Shown: positions 1-5,651, counted from the stretch's first letter. The stretch: 6,379 bases of DNA from Bacteroidales bacterium UBA2764 (GCA_002352705.1 DEIW01000020.1:1-6379); one strand, 5' to 3'. The notes: a model not told the origin generated them from the letters alone. Made by a program: numbers and translations.

Positions 1-1
1 C

Positions 2-1156
2 CCATGGATGGATGATCAGGGTGAGGTACAGATTAACCGCGGTTTCCGCGTGCAGATGAACTCCGCCATCGGTCCGTATAAAGGCGGTATCCGTTTTCAC
101 GCGAGTGTGAACCTCTCTATCATGAAGTTCCTTGCGTTCGAGCAGACTTTCAAGAATGCGCTGACGACGCTGCCGATGGGTGGTGCCAAAGGTGGATCGG
201 ATTTTTCGCCGAGAGGCAAATCTGACGCTGAAGTAATGCGTTTCTGCCAATCGTTCATGACGGAACTGCAACGCCACATCGGCGCTGACACGGATGTTCC
301 GGCAGGTGATATAGGTGTCGGCGGACGTGAGATTGGCTTTATGTTCGGCCAGTACAAGCGTCTGCGTGACGAGTTTACGGGTACGCTGACAGGCAAAGGC
401 CAACAATGGGGCGGTTCGCTCATGCGTCCCGAAGCAACGGGTTACGGAGCTTGCTATTTCGCGGAGGCGATGCTCGCTACGCGTGGCAAGAGTTTTGAGG
501 GCAAGCGCGTTTGTATCTCCGGAGCCGGAAACGTAGCACAGTTTGCAGCGCAGAAAGCCATGCGTCTCGGTGCCAAAGTGCTTACAATGTCCGATTCCAA
601 CGGATTTATTTACGACGAGGAGGGACTCAACGAGGAGAAGCTGAACTATATCTTCGAACTCAAGAATGTCCGTCGCGGCCGTATCAAAGAATACGTGACC
701 AAATATCCGCAGGCGAAATACTTCGAGAACGAGCGTCCGTGGCGTATCCCGTGCGACATTGCTATGCCGTGTGCAACGCAGAACGAGATAGAGAAAGCCG
801 ATGCGGAGAACCTGATCAAAAACGGTTGTTTCTGCGTGACCGAAGGAGCGAACATGCCTTCTACGCCTGAAGCCATCGCAATCTTCCAAGGCGCGAAGAT
901 CCTCTACAGCCCGGGTAAGGCATCCAACGCCGGCGGCGTGGCTACCAGCGGTTTGGAGATGACCCAGAACTCCATGCGTCTCAAATGGACTGCCGAAGAA
1001 GTGGATGCCCGTCTCCGTACGATTATGGCGGACATCCATGCGGCATGTCTCAAATACGGTACCGAAGAAGACGGCTATATCAACTATGTCAAGGGTGCCA
1101 ACATCGCCGGCTTCATGAAGGTGGCGAATGCGATGGTCGAGCAGGGATTAGTATAA
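2..1156 (+). CDS. gdhA: Glutamate dehydrogenase, 3' part (5' end outside window)
   Basis: Hexameric-type glutamate dehydrogenase, which reversibly aminates 2-oxoglutarate to glutamate in the cytoplasm and so links ammonium assimilation to central carbon metabolism. The open frame continues left past the first ATG at 8, so the gene enters from outside. About 65 N-terminal codons are missing if the usual length of about 447 residues applies. Visible motifs, numbered from the first codon in the window: SAIGPYKGGIRFH near 20, the catalytic lysine in PMGGAKGGSDF (Lys about 63), the catalytic aspartate in PAGDIGVGGRE (Asp about 103, the canonical 40 residues after the lysine), the Rossmann glycine motif GAGNVAQ near 174, SDSNG after the second beta strand, and the C-terminal NAGGVATSGLEM and NYVKGANIAGF blocks. 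The SDS segment resembles NADP(H)-type enzymes, so NADP(H) use is inferred. The stop is TAA at 1154-1156. No terminator follows. A degenerate copy of its last codons lies 45 bp downstream. Confidence 0.96.
   Translation, partial: PWMDDQGEVQINRGFRVQMNSAIGPYKGGIRFHASVNLSIMKFLAFEQTFKNALTTLPMGGAKGGSDFSPRGKSDAEVMRFCQSFMTELQRHIGADTDVPAGDIGVGGREIGFMFGQYKRLRDEFTGTLTGKGQQWGGSLMRPEATGYGACYFAEAMLATRGKSFEGKRVCISGAGNVAQFAAQKAMRLGAKVLTMSDSNGFIYDEEGLNEEKLNYIFELKNVRRGRIKEYVTKYPQAKYFENERPWRIPCDIAMPCATQNEIEKADAENLIKNGCFCVTEGANMPSTPEAIAIFQGAKILYSPGKASNAGGVATSGLEMTQNSMRLKWTAEEVDARLRTIMADIHAACLKYGTEEDGYINYVKGANIAGFMKVANAMVEQGLV
1139..1156 (+). repeat. gdhA 3'-end direct repeat, copy A (in the gene)
   Basis: The last six codons of gdhA, encoding EQGLV and the TAA stop. 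The same 18 bp recurs at 1184-1201 with two differences, CAG to CAA (synonymous) and TAA to TAG (stop to stop). This is the functional copy. Confidence 0.8.
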
Positions 1157-1166
1157 TACTTGTGAG

Positions 1167-1201
1167 AAGGTGCTTTAGCAATTGAGCAAGGATTAGTATA
1201 G
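1167..1201 (+). pseudogene. Degenerate second copy of the gdhA 3' end
   Basis: Positions 1184-1201 match 1139-1156 at 16 of 18 bases and again encode EQGLV followed by a stop. Both differences leave the encoded product unchanged. Upstream similarity is weak: AAGGTG occurs before each copy, but the spacing to the conserved block differs by 4 nt, so the frame is not kept. The TAG stop at 1199-1201 directly abuts the ATG at 1202, where a copy of the 5' end of the gene at 2652 begins. I infer that this is a relic of a gdhA 3' end from a duplication or from a related genome. The possibility that only 18 bp was copied locally cannot be excluded. Confidence 0.55.
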
Positions 1202-1267
1202 ATGAATACCAACACTTACACATCCCTGATGGAGCGGCGCGTAAGGCGGCTTTGCAGCCGGAGATAG
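1202..1267 (+). pseudogene. Orphan 5' end of the receiver/PPDK_N gene (direct repeat copy 1)
   Basis: An ATG-started frame of 21 codons, ending at TAG 1265-1267, that begins MNTNTYTSLMERRVRRL. The intact gene at 2652 begins MNANTYTSLMERRVKRI. The DNA matches at 38 of 41 bases (1202-1242 versus 2652-2692) and, more weakly, at 45 of 51 bases to 1252/2702. After that the sequences are unrelated and copy 1 runs into the DUF4298-like fragment. Of the six differences, three are synonymous (CGG/AGG, CGC/CGT, GTA/GTC) and three change residues (T/A, R/K, L/I), the last two conservatively. This looks like divergence between two coding copies. The left boundary of similarity falls at the ATG itself. 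Confidence 0.7.
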
Positions 1268-1419
1268 ACCGCCTCGCGGCGTACTACAGCTCCAAGGCAT
1301 GGAAGGTGGACTTCGCCGCCGACGAGGCAGGGCTTCTGCCCGTTGGCATGAAGCGCGGCGTGCTCTCCGAGGATGGGGTGTACGGGGTATTGGAGAGGTT
1401 CGGGGAGATGGAAGGATAG
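1243..1419 (+). pseudogene. DUF4298-like gene fragment
   Basis: The frame ending at TAG 1417-1419 encodes a recognisable stretch: LQPEIDRLAAYY, then a region with tryptophan and DEAGLLP, then KRGVLSEDGVYGVLERF. From memory, the order of YY followed by S and W, then ADEAG-LP, then KRGVLSED-VY is the hallmark of DUF4298 proteins, which are small (about 90-100 residues), cytoplasmic and of unknown role. The N-terminal part of that family is absent. In its place, in another frame, is the copied 5' end of the neighbouring gene. The fragment also ends shortly after the LSED motif, before the usual C-terminal helix. No start codon lies upstream of the homology; the only in-frame ATG before the final residues is internal, at the M of MKRG. 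Base composition is visibly more G+C-rich than the flanks. I call it a remnant brought in or trapped by the rearrangement. Confidence 0.6.
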
Positions 1420-1422
1420 CGC

Positions 1423-1474
1423 GACCTAAGGAAGGAAACTCGCGCTCAGAGAGCACGAGCACAAGACCTAAGGA
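1423..1474 (+). repeat. GACCTAAGGA direct repeats flanking a hairpin
   Basis: The decamer GACCTAAGGA occurs at 1423-1432 and 1465-1474, 42 bp apart, on either side of the imperfect palindrome at 1439-1459. The unit lies just upstream of the RAYT gene and outside any supported coding region. It could be a small dispersed repeat or part of the left end of the RAYT element. Confidence 0.5.
1439..1459. repeat. Imperfect palindrome upstream of RAYT gene (REP-like)
   Basis: The arms CTCG-C-GCTC and GAGC-A-CGAG pair over eight base pairs with one C/A mismatch around an AGA loop. RAYT transposases act on short imperfect hairpins with a mismatch or bulge, so a hairpin in the leader of a RAYT gene is a candidate REP-type substrate. 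It is not followed by a T-run, so it does not look like an intrinsic terminator. Confidence 0.45.
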
Positions 1475-1509
1475 CAGAGATAATAGAACATAAGCGAAAA
1501 GAAGTATAT

Positions 1510-2646
1510 ATGCACATCGAGCAAAATCCATATCACGAAACGAAACACTCAATGCTCCGCCGGTGCAAAGGATGGAACTACAAAGGGCGCGGAATATACA
1601 TGATAACCCTCGTGGCGCGTGATCGGAAAGCAGTTTTTGGCAAATTGAACGGGGAGAGAGAGAAGGTACACCTTGTTCCCTCAAAGTTGGGCGAGAGTGT
1701 ATCCTCACAAATAGATGCTATTCCTTCTTATTATCCACAAATTGAGATCATTGCCAAGCAACTCATGCCTGATCATTTGCATATGTTGCTGTTCGTTCAT
1801 GAGCCTCTTACTGTGCATATAGGAAGGGTGATTGATGGGTTTAAGGTTGGGACAAACCGTGCATATCGGCAGATAAATGGTTTGCGCTCAAACAGCGCAA
1901 ACACAGAACCGGCGGATATGAATATTCCTCATAGCAGGTCATGTGTTTCCGCTGTTTCAGCGGAAAGGTCTTACCTCCCCGGATTATGGGAAGAAGGCTA
2001 TCACGACCGCATACTCACCCACAAAGGGCAGCTCGGAAATATGAAGCGGTATATATTGGACAATCCGCGGCGGTTGGCACTCAAACGGGCAAATCCCGAC
2101 CTGTTCAAGATACGGCAACAAATGAATATATGCGGAGTGGCATGTACGGCGATGGGGAACATGTTCCTCGCGGAATACCCGCAACGGCAAGTGCTGCAAT
2201 GCTCGCGCAGACTGAGACAGGCTGAGATAGATGCCAAGCGCGAGGAGTGTCTTCTGGAAGCAGAGAAAGGGACGATATTTATCAGCGCGGCTATCTCGGA
2301 GGGCGAGAAACAGATATGCTGGGCATTGCGTGAGGCGGGTTTTCCTCTGATTGTACTGCTGAGCGGAGGTTTCCCGAGCCCTAATGAACCGCACTACCAA
2401 TACTACAAACCAAAAGGCGTCTATTTCGAGGCATGTGCGGCAGGACGGCTGTTACTTATCGAGCCGGACAAGAGCCTGTCAGAACAGCCGGAAATAGCAG
2501 AACAAGTGGTTGCCAAGGCGGGAGAGATACCGCATGACTGTCTGCGGTACAAGTTCCTCGCGCTCAACGCCATAGCCGAGATGATAAGCAAGGATAACCC
2601 GGCATCGAAAATGCCGGATACAGGAGCTACGGATGAAAATAATTAA
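1510..2646 (+). CDS. REP-associated tyrosine transposase (RAYT, Y1/HUH) with C-terminal extension
   Basis: A 378-residue protein. Residues about 20-205 form a Y1_Tnp/RAYT domain. They carry GWNYKGRGIYMITL near the N-terminus, the metal-binding HUH-type motif in MPDHLHML (His89, His91), W160-EEGYHDRIL, and the conserved YI-x2-NP element with the likely nucleophile Tyr181 (KRYILDNP). Family members nick single-stranded REP hairpins and are usually domesticated single-copy genes. Residues about 225-375 form a second domain with CSRR (231-234), GTIFISAAISEGEK (to 267), a hydrophobic strand FPLIVLLSGGF, FEACAAGRLLL (306-316) and a final helix LALNAIAEMI. From memory, similar tails occur on Bacteroidales RAYTs and recall a DprA/SLOG Rossmann fold; this is inference. 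Residues about 124-153 are encoded by a segment containing two perfect hairpins. The start at 1510 follows an A-rich leader (GAAG 8 nt upstream); Met15 at 1552 is an alternative. The stop lies 5 nt before the next start. Confidence 0.88.
   Translation: MHIEQNPYHETKHSMLRRCKGWNYKGRGIYMITLVARDRKAVFGKLNGEREKVHLVPSKLGESVSSQIDAIPSYYPQIEIIAKQLMPDHLHMLLFVHEPLTVHIGRVIDGFKVGTNRAYRQINGLRSNSANTEPADMNIPHSRSCVSAVSAERSYLPGLWEEGYHDRILTHKGQLGNMKRYILDNPRRLALKRANPDLFKIRQQMNICGVACTAMGNMFLAEYPQRQVLQCSRRLRQAEIDAKREECLLEAEKGTIFISAAISEGEKQICWALREAGFPLIVLLSGGFPSPNEPHYQYYKPKGVYFEACAAGRLLLIEPDKSLSEQPEIAEQVVAKAGEIPHDCLRYKFLALNAIAEMISKDNPASKMPDTGATDENN
1880..1902. repeat. Perfect 9-bp hairpin inside RAYT ORF (REP-like, first of doublet)
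   Basis: The arms GTTTGCGCT (1880-1888) and AGCGCAAAC (1894-1902) pair perfectly around the loop CAAAC. It lies within codons 124-131 of the RAYT gene, in a stretch between the helix after the HUH motif and the W-x-x-x-Y-H-D-R block that I expect to be a variable loop. Confidence 0.8.
1946..1966. repeat. Perfect 8-bp hairpin inside RAYT ORF (REP-like, second of doublet)
   Basis: The arms TTTCCGCT (1946-1953) and AGCGGAAA (1959-1966) pair perfectly around the loop GTTTC. The stem is identical to the inner eight pairs of the hairpin at 1880-1902 except for one G-C pair replaced by C-G, a compensated change. The centres are 65 bp apart. The loops CAAAC and GTTTC share a complementary AAAC/GTTT core. 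Confidence 0.8.
2599..2617. repeat. Perfect 7-bp hairpin at the 3' end of the RAYT gene
   Basis: CCGGCAT (2599-2605) and ATGCCGG (2611-2617) pair perfectly around CGAAA. It encodes part of the non-conserved C-terminal tail (NPASKMPDTG), 27 nt before the stop codon. No T-run follows, so an intrinsic terminator is unlikely. Possible roles are a right-end subterminal hairpin of the mobile unit or an mRNA structure near the start of the next gene. Confidence 0.65.
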
Positions 2647-2651
2647 AACCA

Positions 2652-2702
2652 ATGAATGCCAACACTTACACATCCCTGATGGAGAGGCGTGTCAAGCGGA
2701 TT
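2652..2702 (+). repeat. Direct repeat copy 2 (start of the intact gene)
   Basis: This is the partner of 1202-1252, in the same orientation and 1450 bp away. It forms the first 17 codons of the intact 999-residue gene. Together the copies bracket the DUF4298-like fragment and the RAYT gene. Upstream of the ATG the two copies share only an ATTA tetranucleotide at the same offset, so the repeat starts sharply at the start codon. Confidence 0.8.
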
Positions 2703-5651
2703 CTTCTTGTGTGCAACAACTATGACAGTTTTGCGCTTGAAGAAGACGGGCGTATTGACGTGCAGATTGCACAGGAATATGCGGAGCTCAACCTCTCTAA
2801 TCCGCCGGCTATCATACGTGCAGAGACGACCCAAGAGGCGCTTGATAAAGTACGAGGTACGAAGTACGACGGACGAAGGACGGACGAAGGAGGAGAAGTA
2901 CGAAGTACAAATGAAGACCCTTTTGATCTCATTTTAGTCGTTTATAGTGCAGGAGGAAGCGAAGTGTGGGATTTTGCGGCGGAGGCGAAAAAACGACTGC
3001 CGGAATGCCCTATAGTGGTGCTTTCGTCTTTCAGCAAAGAGGTGTACCGCAGGGTGGAGCAACAGGATAAGAGCAATGTTGATTACCTGTTCAACTGGAA
3101 TAACTCTACGGACCTGATAATTGCCATTATCAAACTGATTGAGGACAGGCTGAATGCCGAGCACGACATCTTGGACGAAGGCGTGCGGGCGATTATGCTG
3201 GTAGAAGACTCCGTGCGGTACTACTCCACCTATCTGCCGTTGCTATACAAGTTGGTTTTGCAACAGAACTCTATTGCCATCCGCGATGCGCTGAACGAGA
3301 AACAGCAGTTGCTGCGCAAGCGCGCACGTCCAAAAGTGCTGATGGCTACTTGTTATGACGAGGCGGTGGAGCTATACAGCCGTTATGGAAAGAACATGAT
3401 TGGCGTCATTTCCGATGTGGGTTTTGTGATTCATAAAGGCGAACCTTCTTCTGCAGAGAAACTGGACGCCGGTGTGGATTTATGCCGTCTAATTCGGGAA
3501 GATAATCCGACTATGCCGTTCCTCATGCAGAGTTCGCAGGAGTCTATTCGCTCTGTTGCGCGCAAACTGAATGTGGGCTTTGTGGTGAAGAAATCCAAAA
3601 CACTATCCCAAGATGTGAGTGAATATATCGAGCGGGAGTTCGGTTTTGGAGACTTTATTGCCCGTGACCCGAGAACCGGCAGAGAGATTGCGCGTGCTTC
3701 GGACTTGGAGGGCTTCGAGCGTATTATCTCTTCAATCTCACCGGCAGCATTCAGGCGGTTGAGTGATAACAACTATCTCTCCAAATGGCTCTTTGCCCGC
3801 GGTCTGTTTGCCATCGGTCGTGAGGTACACAAACTGACTATTCAGGACGAGACGGACATTGAGAACATCCGCCAGACGAATATCCGTTTGATTCACGACT
3901 ATCGCATCAACCAAGCCTTGGGTGTGGTTGCCAAATACGCGCCGGATACGTATAATGATACCATCTGGTTCGCGCGTTGCGGCAACGGAGCCATGGGCGG
4001 AAAGGGTAGAGGATTGGCGTTCCTCAACCACATGTTGCAGAAATATGACCTCTATGACCGCTGGCCGGGAATACGTGTTTTAGTACCGAGGACGTTGGTG
4101 ATTACAACCGATTATTTTGACCGTTTCATTCATGAAAACGGTCTCCAATATGTCATCAATGCGGATCTGACGGACGAGGAACTGCTCTCGGAGTTCGTAG
4201 CAGCGATGTTGCCGATGGAATTGCGCGAAGCCTTGCGCCATTTCATCCGCGTAAACAATAGACCTTTGGCCATTCGGTCCTCTTCCAAACTGGAAGACTC
4301 TTATTATCAACCGTTTGCGGGCGTGTATAGCACCTATATGATACCGCATACGGATAACGAAGACCAACAATTACGAATGTTATCCAAGGCCATCAAATCC
4401 GTCTATGCGAGTGTTTATTTCGCAGCATCGAGGGGATATATCATTTCCACGGGTAATGTGCCAAGTGAGGAGAAGATGGCGATTGTGTTGCAGGAAGTAT
4501 GCGGTGAAACCGAAGGAAATTACTATTTTCCGGTCATCTCCGGTGTGGCGCGGAGCATCAATTTCTACCCCGTAGGCAAAGAGAAACCCGAAGACGGTAT
4601 TGTGAAGATCGCTTATGGTTTGGGCAAAGCCGTGGTGGACGGCGAACAGGTATTGCGTTTCTCACCCAAGTACCCGAAACATGTGATGCAGACATCAACG
4701 GTCGATTTGGCAATGCGCGAGACGCAACAGTCCATGCTGGCACTTTCGCTGAGCCCCGAGAAATTCAAGACTTCGATAGACGATGCGGTCAACTTGGAGC
4801 GTATTCCGATACATGACTGCGGACAGTTCGAGAGCCTCAAACTGATTGCTTCCACGTATGACCGCGAGAATATGCGCATTGTGGATTCCTGTTATCCCGA
4901 CGGACCGAGGATTGTTACTTTTGCACCGCAGCTGAAATTCAATACTTTCCCGTTGGCAGATATCGTGCAACAGTTACTGGATATTGCGCGCGAGGAAATC
5001 AAGACTCCGGTAGAGATTGAGTTTGCAGTCAATTTAGAGCATGAGCCGCAGATTTTCCACGTGCTGCAGATAAGACCTATCTCTGCGGACAGCCTGAGTG
5101 CCAAGGTAGATTGGGAAAATGTCGATGAAACCGGCGCTTTCCTGCGCTCCGGCAATGCACTGGGTATAGGCAAAACGGAGGACGTATGCGATATTATCTA
5201 CCTGCGCAAAGAGGCGTTCGATGTACTCCGCACGCAAGAAATGGCGGCTACGCTCCGCGAATGGAACAACAGCTTGCGCCAAGAGGGTAGGCAATATCTG
5301 CTCATCGGTTACGGCCGCTGGGGGTCGCAGATACCGACATTAGGCGTGCCGGTTCAATGGGGCAATATCAGCGAAGCGAAAGCGATTGCCGAGTGCTCGC
5401 TTGAGAACTTCCGCATCGAGCCGAGCCAAGGGTCTCATTTCTTCCAAAATATGACTTCGTTCAATGTGGGATATATCAATGTGGACCCATGGGCGCGGCC
5501 GCTCACAGATGCATACGACCAAAGCGTTCTGGATGCGCTTCCTGCTGTAGAAGAGACGGAACTGATTCGCCATGTCCGACTCGACAAACCTTTAGAAATG
5601 TATATAGACGGCTTTGCAAATAAGGCGATTCTCAAACTAAAAGAGAAATAA
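2652..5651 (+). CDS. Receiver-like / PEP-synthase N-terminal ATP-grasp fusion protein
   Basis: A 999-residue cytoplasmic protein with no signal peptide. Residues about 14-165 look like a degenerate receiver domain (RILLVCNNYDSF, DLILVVYSAG, PIVVLSSFSKEV). Residues about 180-330 form a second receiver-like domain that keeps an acidic pair (LVEDS, Glu185-Asp186), an aspartate at the phosphoacceptor position (ISDVGF, Asp255) and lysines (VVKKSK, 313-316). Residues about 440-815 match the PPDK_N/PEP-synthase ATP-binding module: GGKGRG (449-454), RSSSKLEDS (542-550), QPFAGVYSTY, MAIVLQEVCG, GLGKAVVDGEQ, VEIEF (787-791) and LQIRP (805-809). The phosphohistidine swivel motif and the PEP-binding barrel of true PEP synthase/PPDK are absent. 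The conserved C-terminal tail instead contains GYGRWGSQIPTLGVPV and PSQGSHFFQNMTSF. Such proteins recur in Bacteroidota and are often annotated PEP synthase, but that activity is not supported here; their role is unknown to me. ATG 2652 is preferred because SLMERR fits homologues I recall; Met10 (2679) is possible. A repeat-derived insert occupies residues about 67-87. Confidence 0.85.
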   Translation: MNANTYTSLMERRVKRILLVCNNYDSFALEEDGRIDVQIAQEYAELNLSNPPAIIRAETTQEALDKVRGTKYDGRRTDEGGEVRSTNEDPFDLILVVYSAGGSEVWDFAAEAKKRLPECPIVVLSSFSKEVYRRVEQQDKSNVDYLFNWNNSTDLIIAIIKLIEDRLNAEHDILDEGVRAIMLVEDSVRYYSTYLPLLYKLVLQQNSIAIRDALNEKQQLLRKRARPKVLMATCYDEAVELYSRYGKNMIGVISDVGFVIHKGEPSSAEKLDAGVDLCRLIREDNPTMPFLMQSSQESIRSVARKLNVGFVVKKSKTLSQDVSEYIEREFGFGDFIARDPRTGREIARASDLEGFERIISSISPAAFRRLSDNNYLSKWLFARGLFAIGREVHKLTIQDETDIENIRQTNIRLIHDYRINQALGVVAKYAPDTYNDTIWFARCGNGAMGGKGRGLAFLNHMLQKYDLYDRWPGIRVLVPRTLVITTDYFDRFIHENGLQYVINADLTDEELLSEFVAAMLPMELREALRHFIRVNNRPLAIRSSSKLEDSYYQPFAGVYSTYMIPHTDNEDQQLRMLSKAIKSVYASVYFAASRGYIISTGNVPSEEKMAIVLQEVCGETEGNYYFPVISGVARSINFYPVGKEKPEDGIVKIAYGLGKAVVDGEQVLRFSPKYPKHVMQTSTVDLAMRETQQSMLALSLSPEKFKTSIDDAVNLERIPIHDCGQFESLKLIASTYDRENMRIVDSCYPDGPRIVTFAPQLKFNTFPLADIVQQLLDIAREEIKTPVEIEFAVNLEHEPQIFHVLQIRPISADSLSAKVDWENVDETGAFLRSGNALGIGKTEDVCDIIYLRKEAFDVLRTQEMAATLREWNNSLRQEGRQYLLIGYGRWGSQIPTLGVPVQWGNISEAKAIAECSLENFRIEPSQGSHFFQNMTSFNVGYINVDPWARPLTDAYDQSVLDALPAVEETELIRHVRLDKPLEMYIDGFANKAILKLKEK
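2850..2912 (+). repeat. In-frame repeat expansion (GTACGARGTAC / GGACGAAGGA) in the first receiver-like domain
   Basis: About 63 bp, built from GTACGAGGTAC (2850-2860), GTACGAAGTAC (2898-2908) and two GGACGAAGGA units at 2871-2880 and 2882-2891 (11-bp step). It encodes a polar stretch, GTKYDGRRTDEGGEVRSTN, between the helix ending TTQEALDKV and the strand DLILVVYS, where the homologues I recall have only a short loop. Its length is a multiple of three, so the frame survives. From memory, low-complexity sequence of this KYEVRST-encoding type is scattered through Bacteroidales genomes. Confidence 0.65.

Larger units (their letters stand above)
1157..1509. other. Composite intergenic scar with no intact gene
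   Basis: These 353 bp between gdhA and the RAYT gene hold, in order: the degenerate gdhA tail, the orphan 5' end of the downstream gene, the DUF4298-like fragment, the GACCTAAGGA/hairpin unit, and an A-rich leader before the ATG at 1510. I found no TAnnTTTG-type promoter element on the + strand and no intrinsic terminator. Transcription of the RAYT gene and of the gene at 2652 may therefore depend on read-through from gdhA or on a weak promoter I cannot recognise. Confidence 0.6.

Noticed and set aside
1299..1493. 64-residue plus-strand open frame, Arg-rich
   Set aside because: It is out of frame with the recognisable DUF4298 motifs over the same DNA, and its composition is typical of a shadow frame in G+C-rich coding sequence.
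1193..1708. 171-residue minus-strand open frame across the intergenic scar and the start of the RAYT gene
   Set aside because: It spans several unrelated pieces (repeat, DUF4298-like fragment, RAYT N-terminus), has low-complexity Arg/Pro/Ser composition and matches no family I recognise. Its C-terminal peptide recurs at 2643-2834 only because the DNA direct repeat recurs.
2156..2167. 12-bp perfect palindrome GGAACATGTTCC inside the RAYT gene
   Set aside because: It encodes a conserved-looking part of the protein (GNMF) and has no loop or repeat partner. Coincidence is the simpler explanation.
1510..2646. A complete IS200/IS605 insertion sequence with TnpB
   Set aside because: No TnpB/IscB-like gene or guide RNA region is present, and the transposase has RAYT features (GWNYKGRGIY, YI-x2-NP, long tail) rather than those of a compact IS200 TnpA.
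2679..2681. Alternative start codon (Met10) for the 999-residue protein
   Set aside because: Residues before Met10 resemble the N-terminal run-up of homologues as I recall them, and the repeat similarity begins exactly at 2652, so the upstream ATG is favoured. It cannot be fully excluded.
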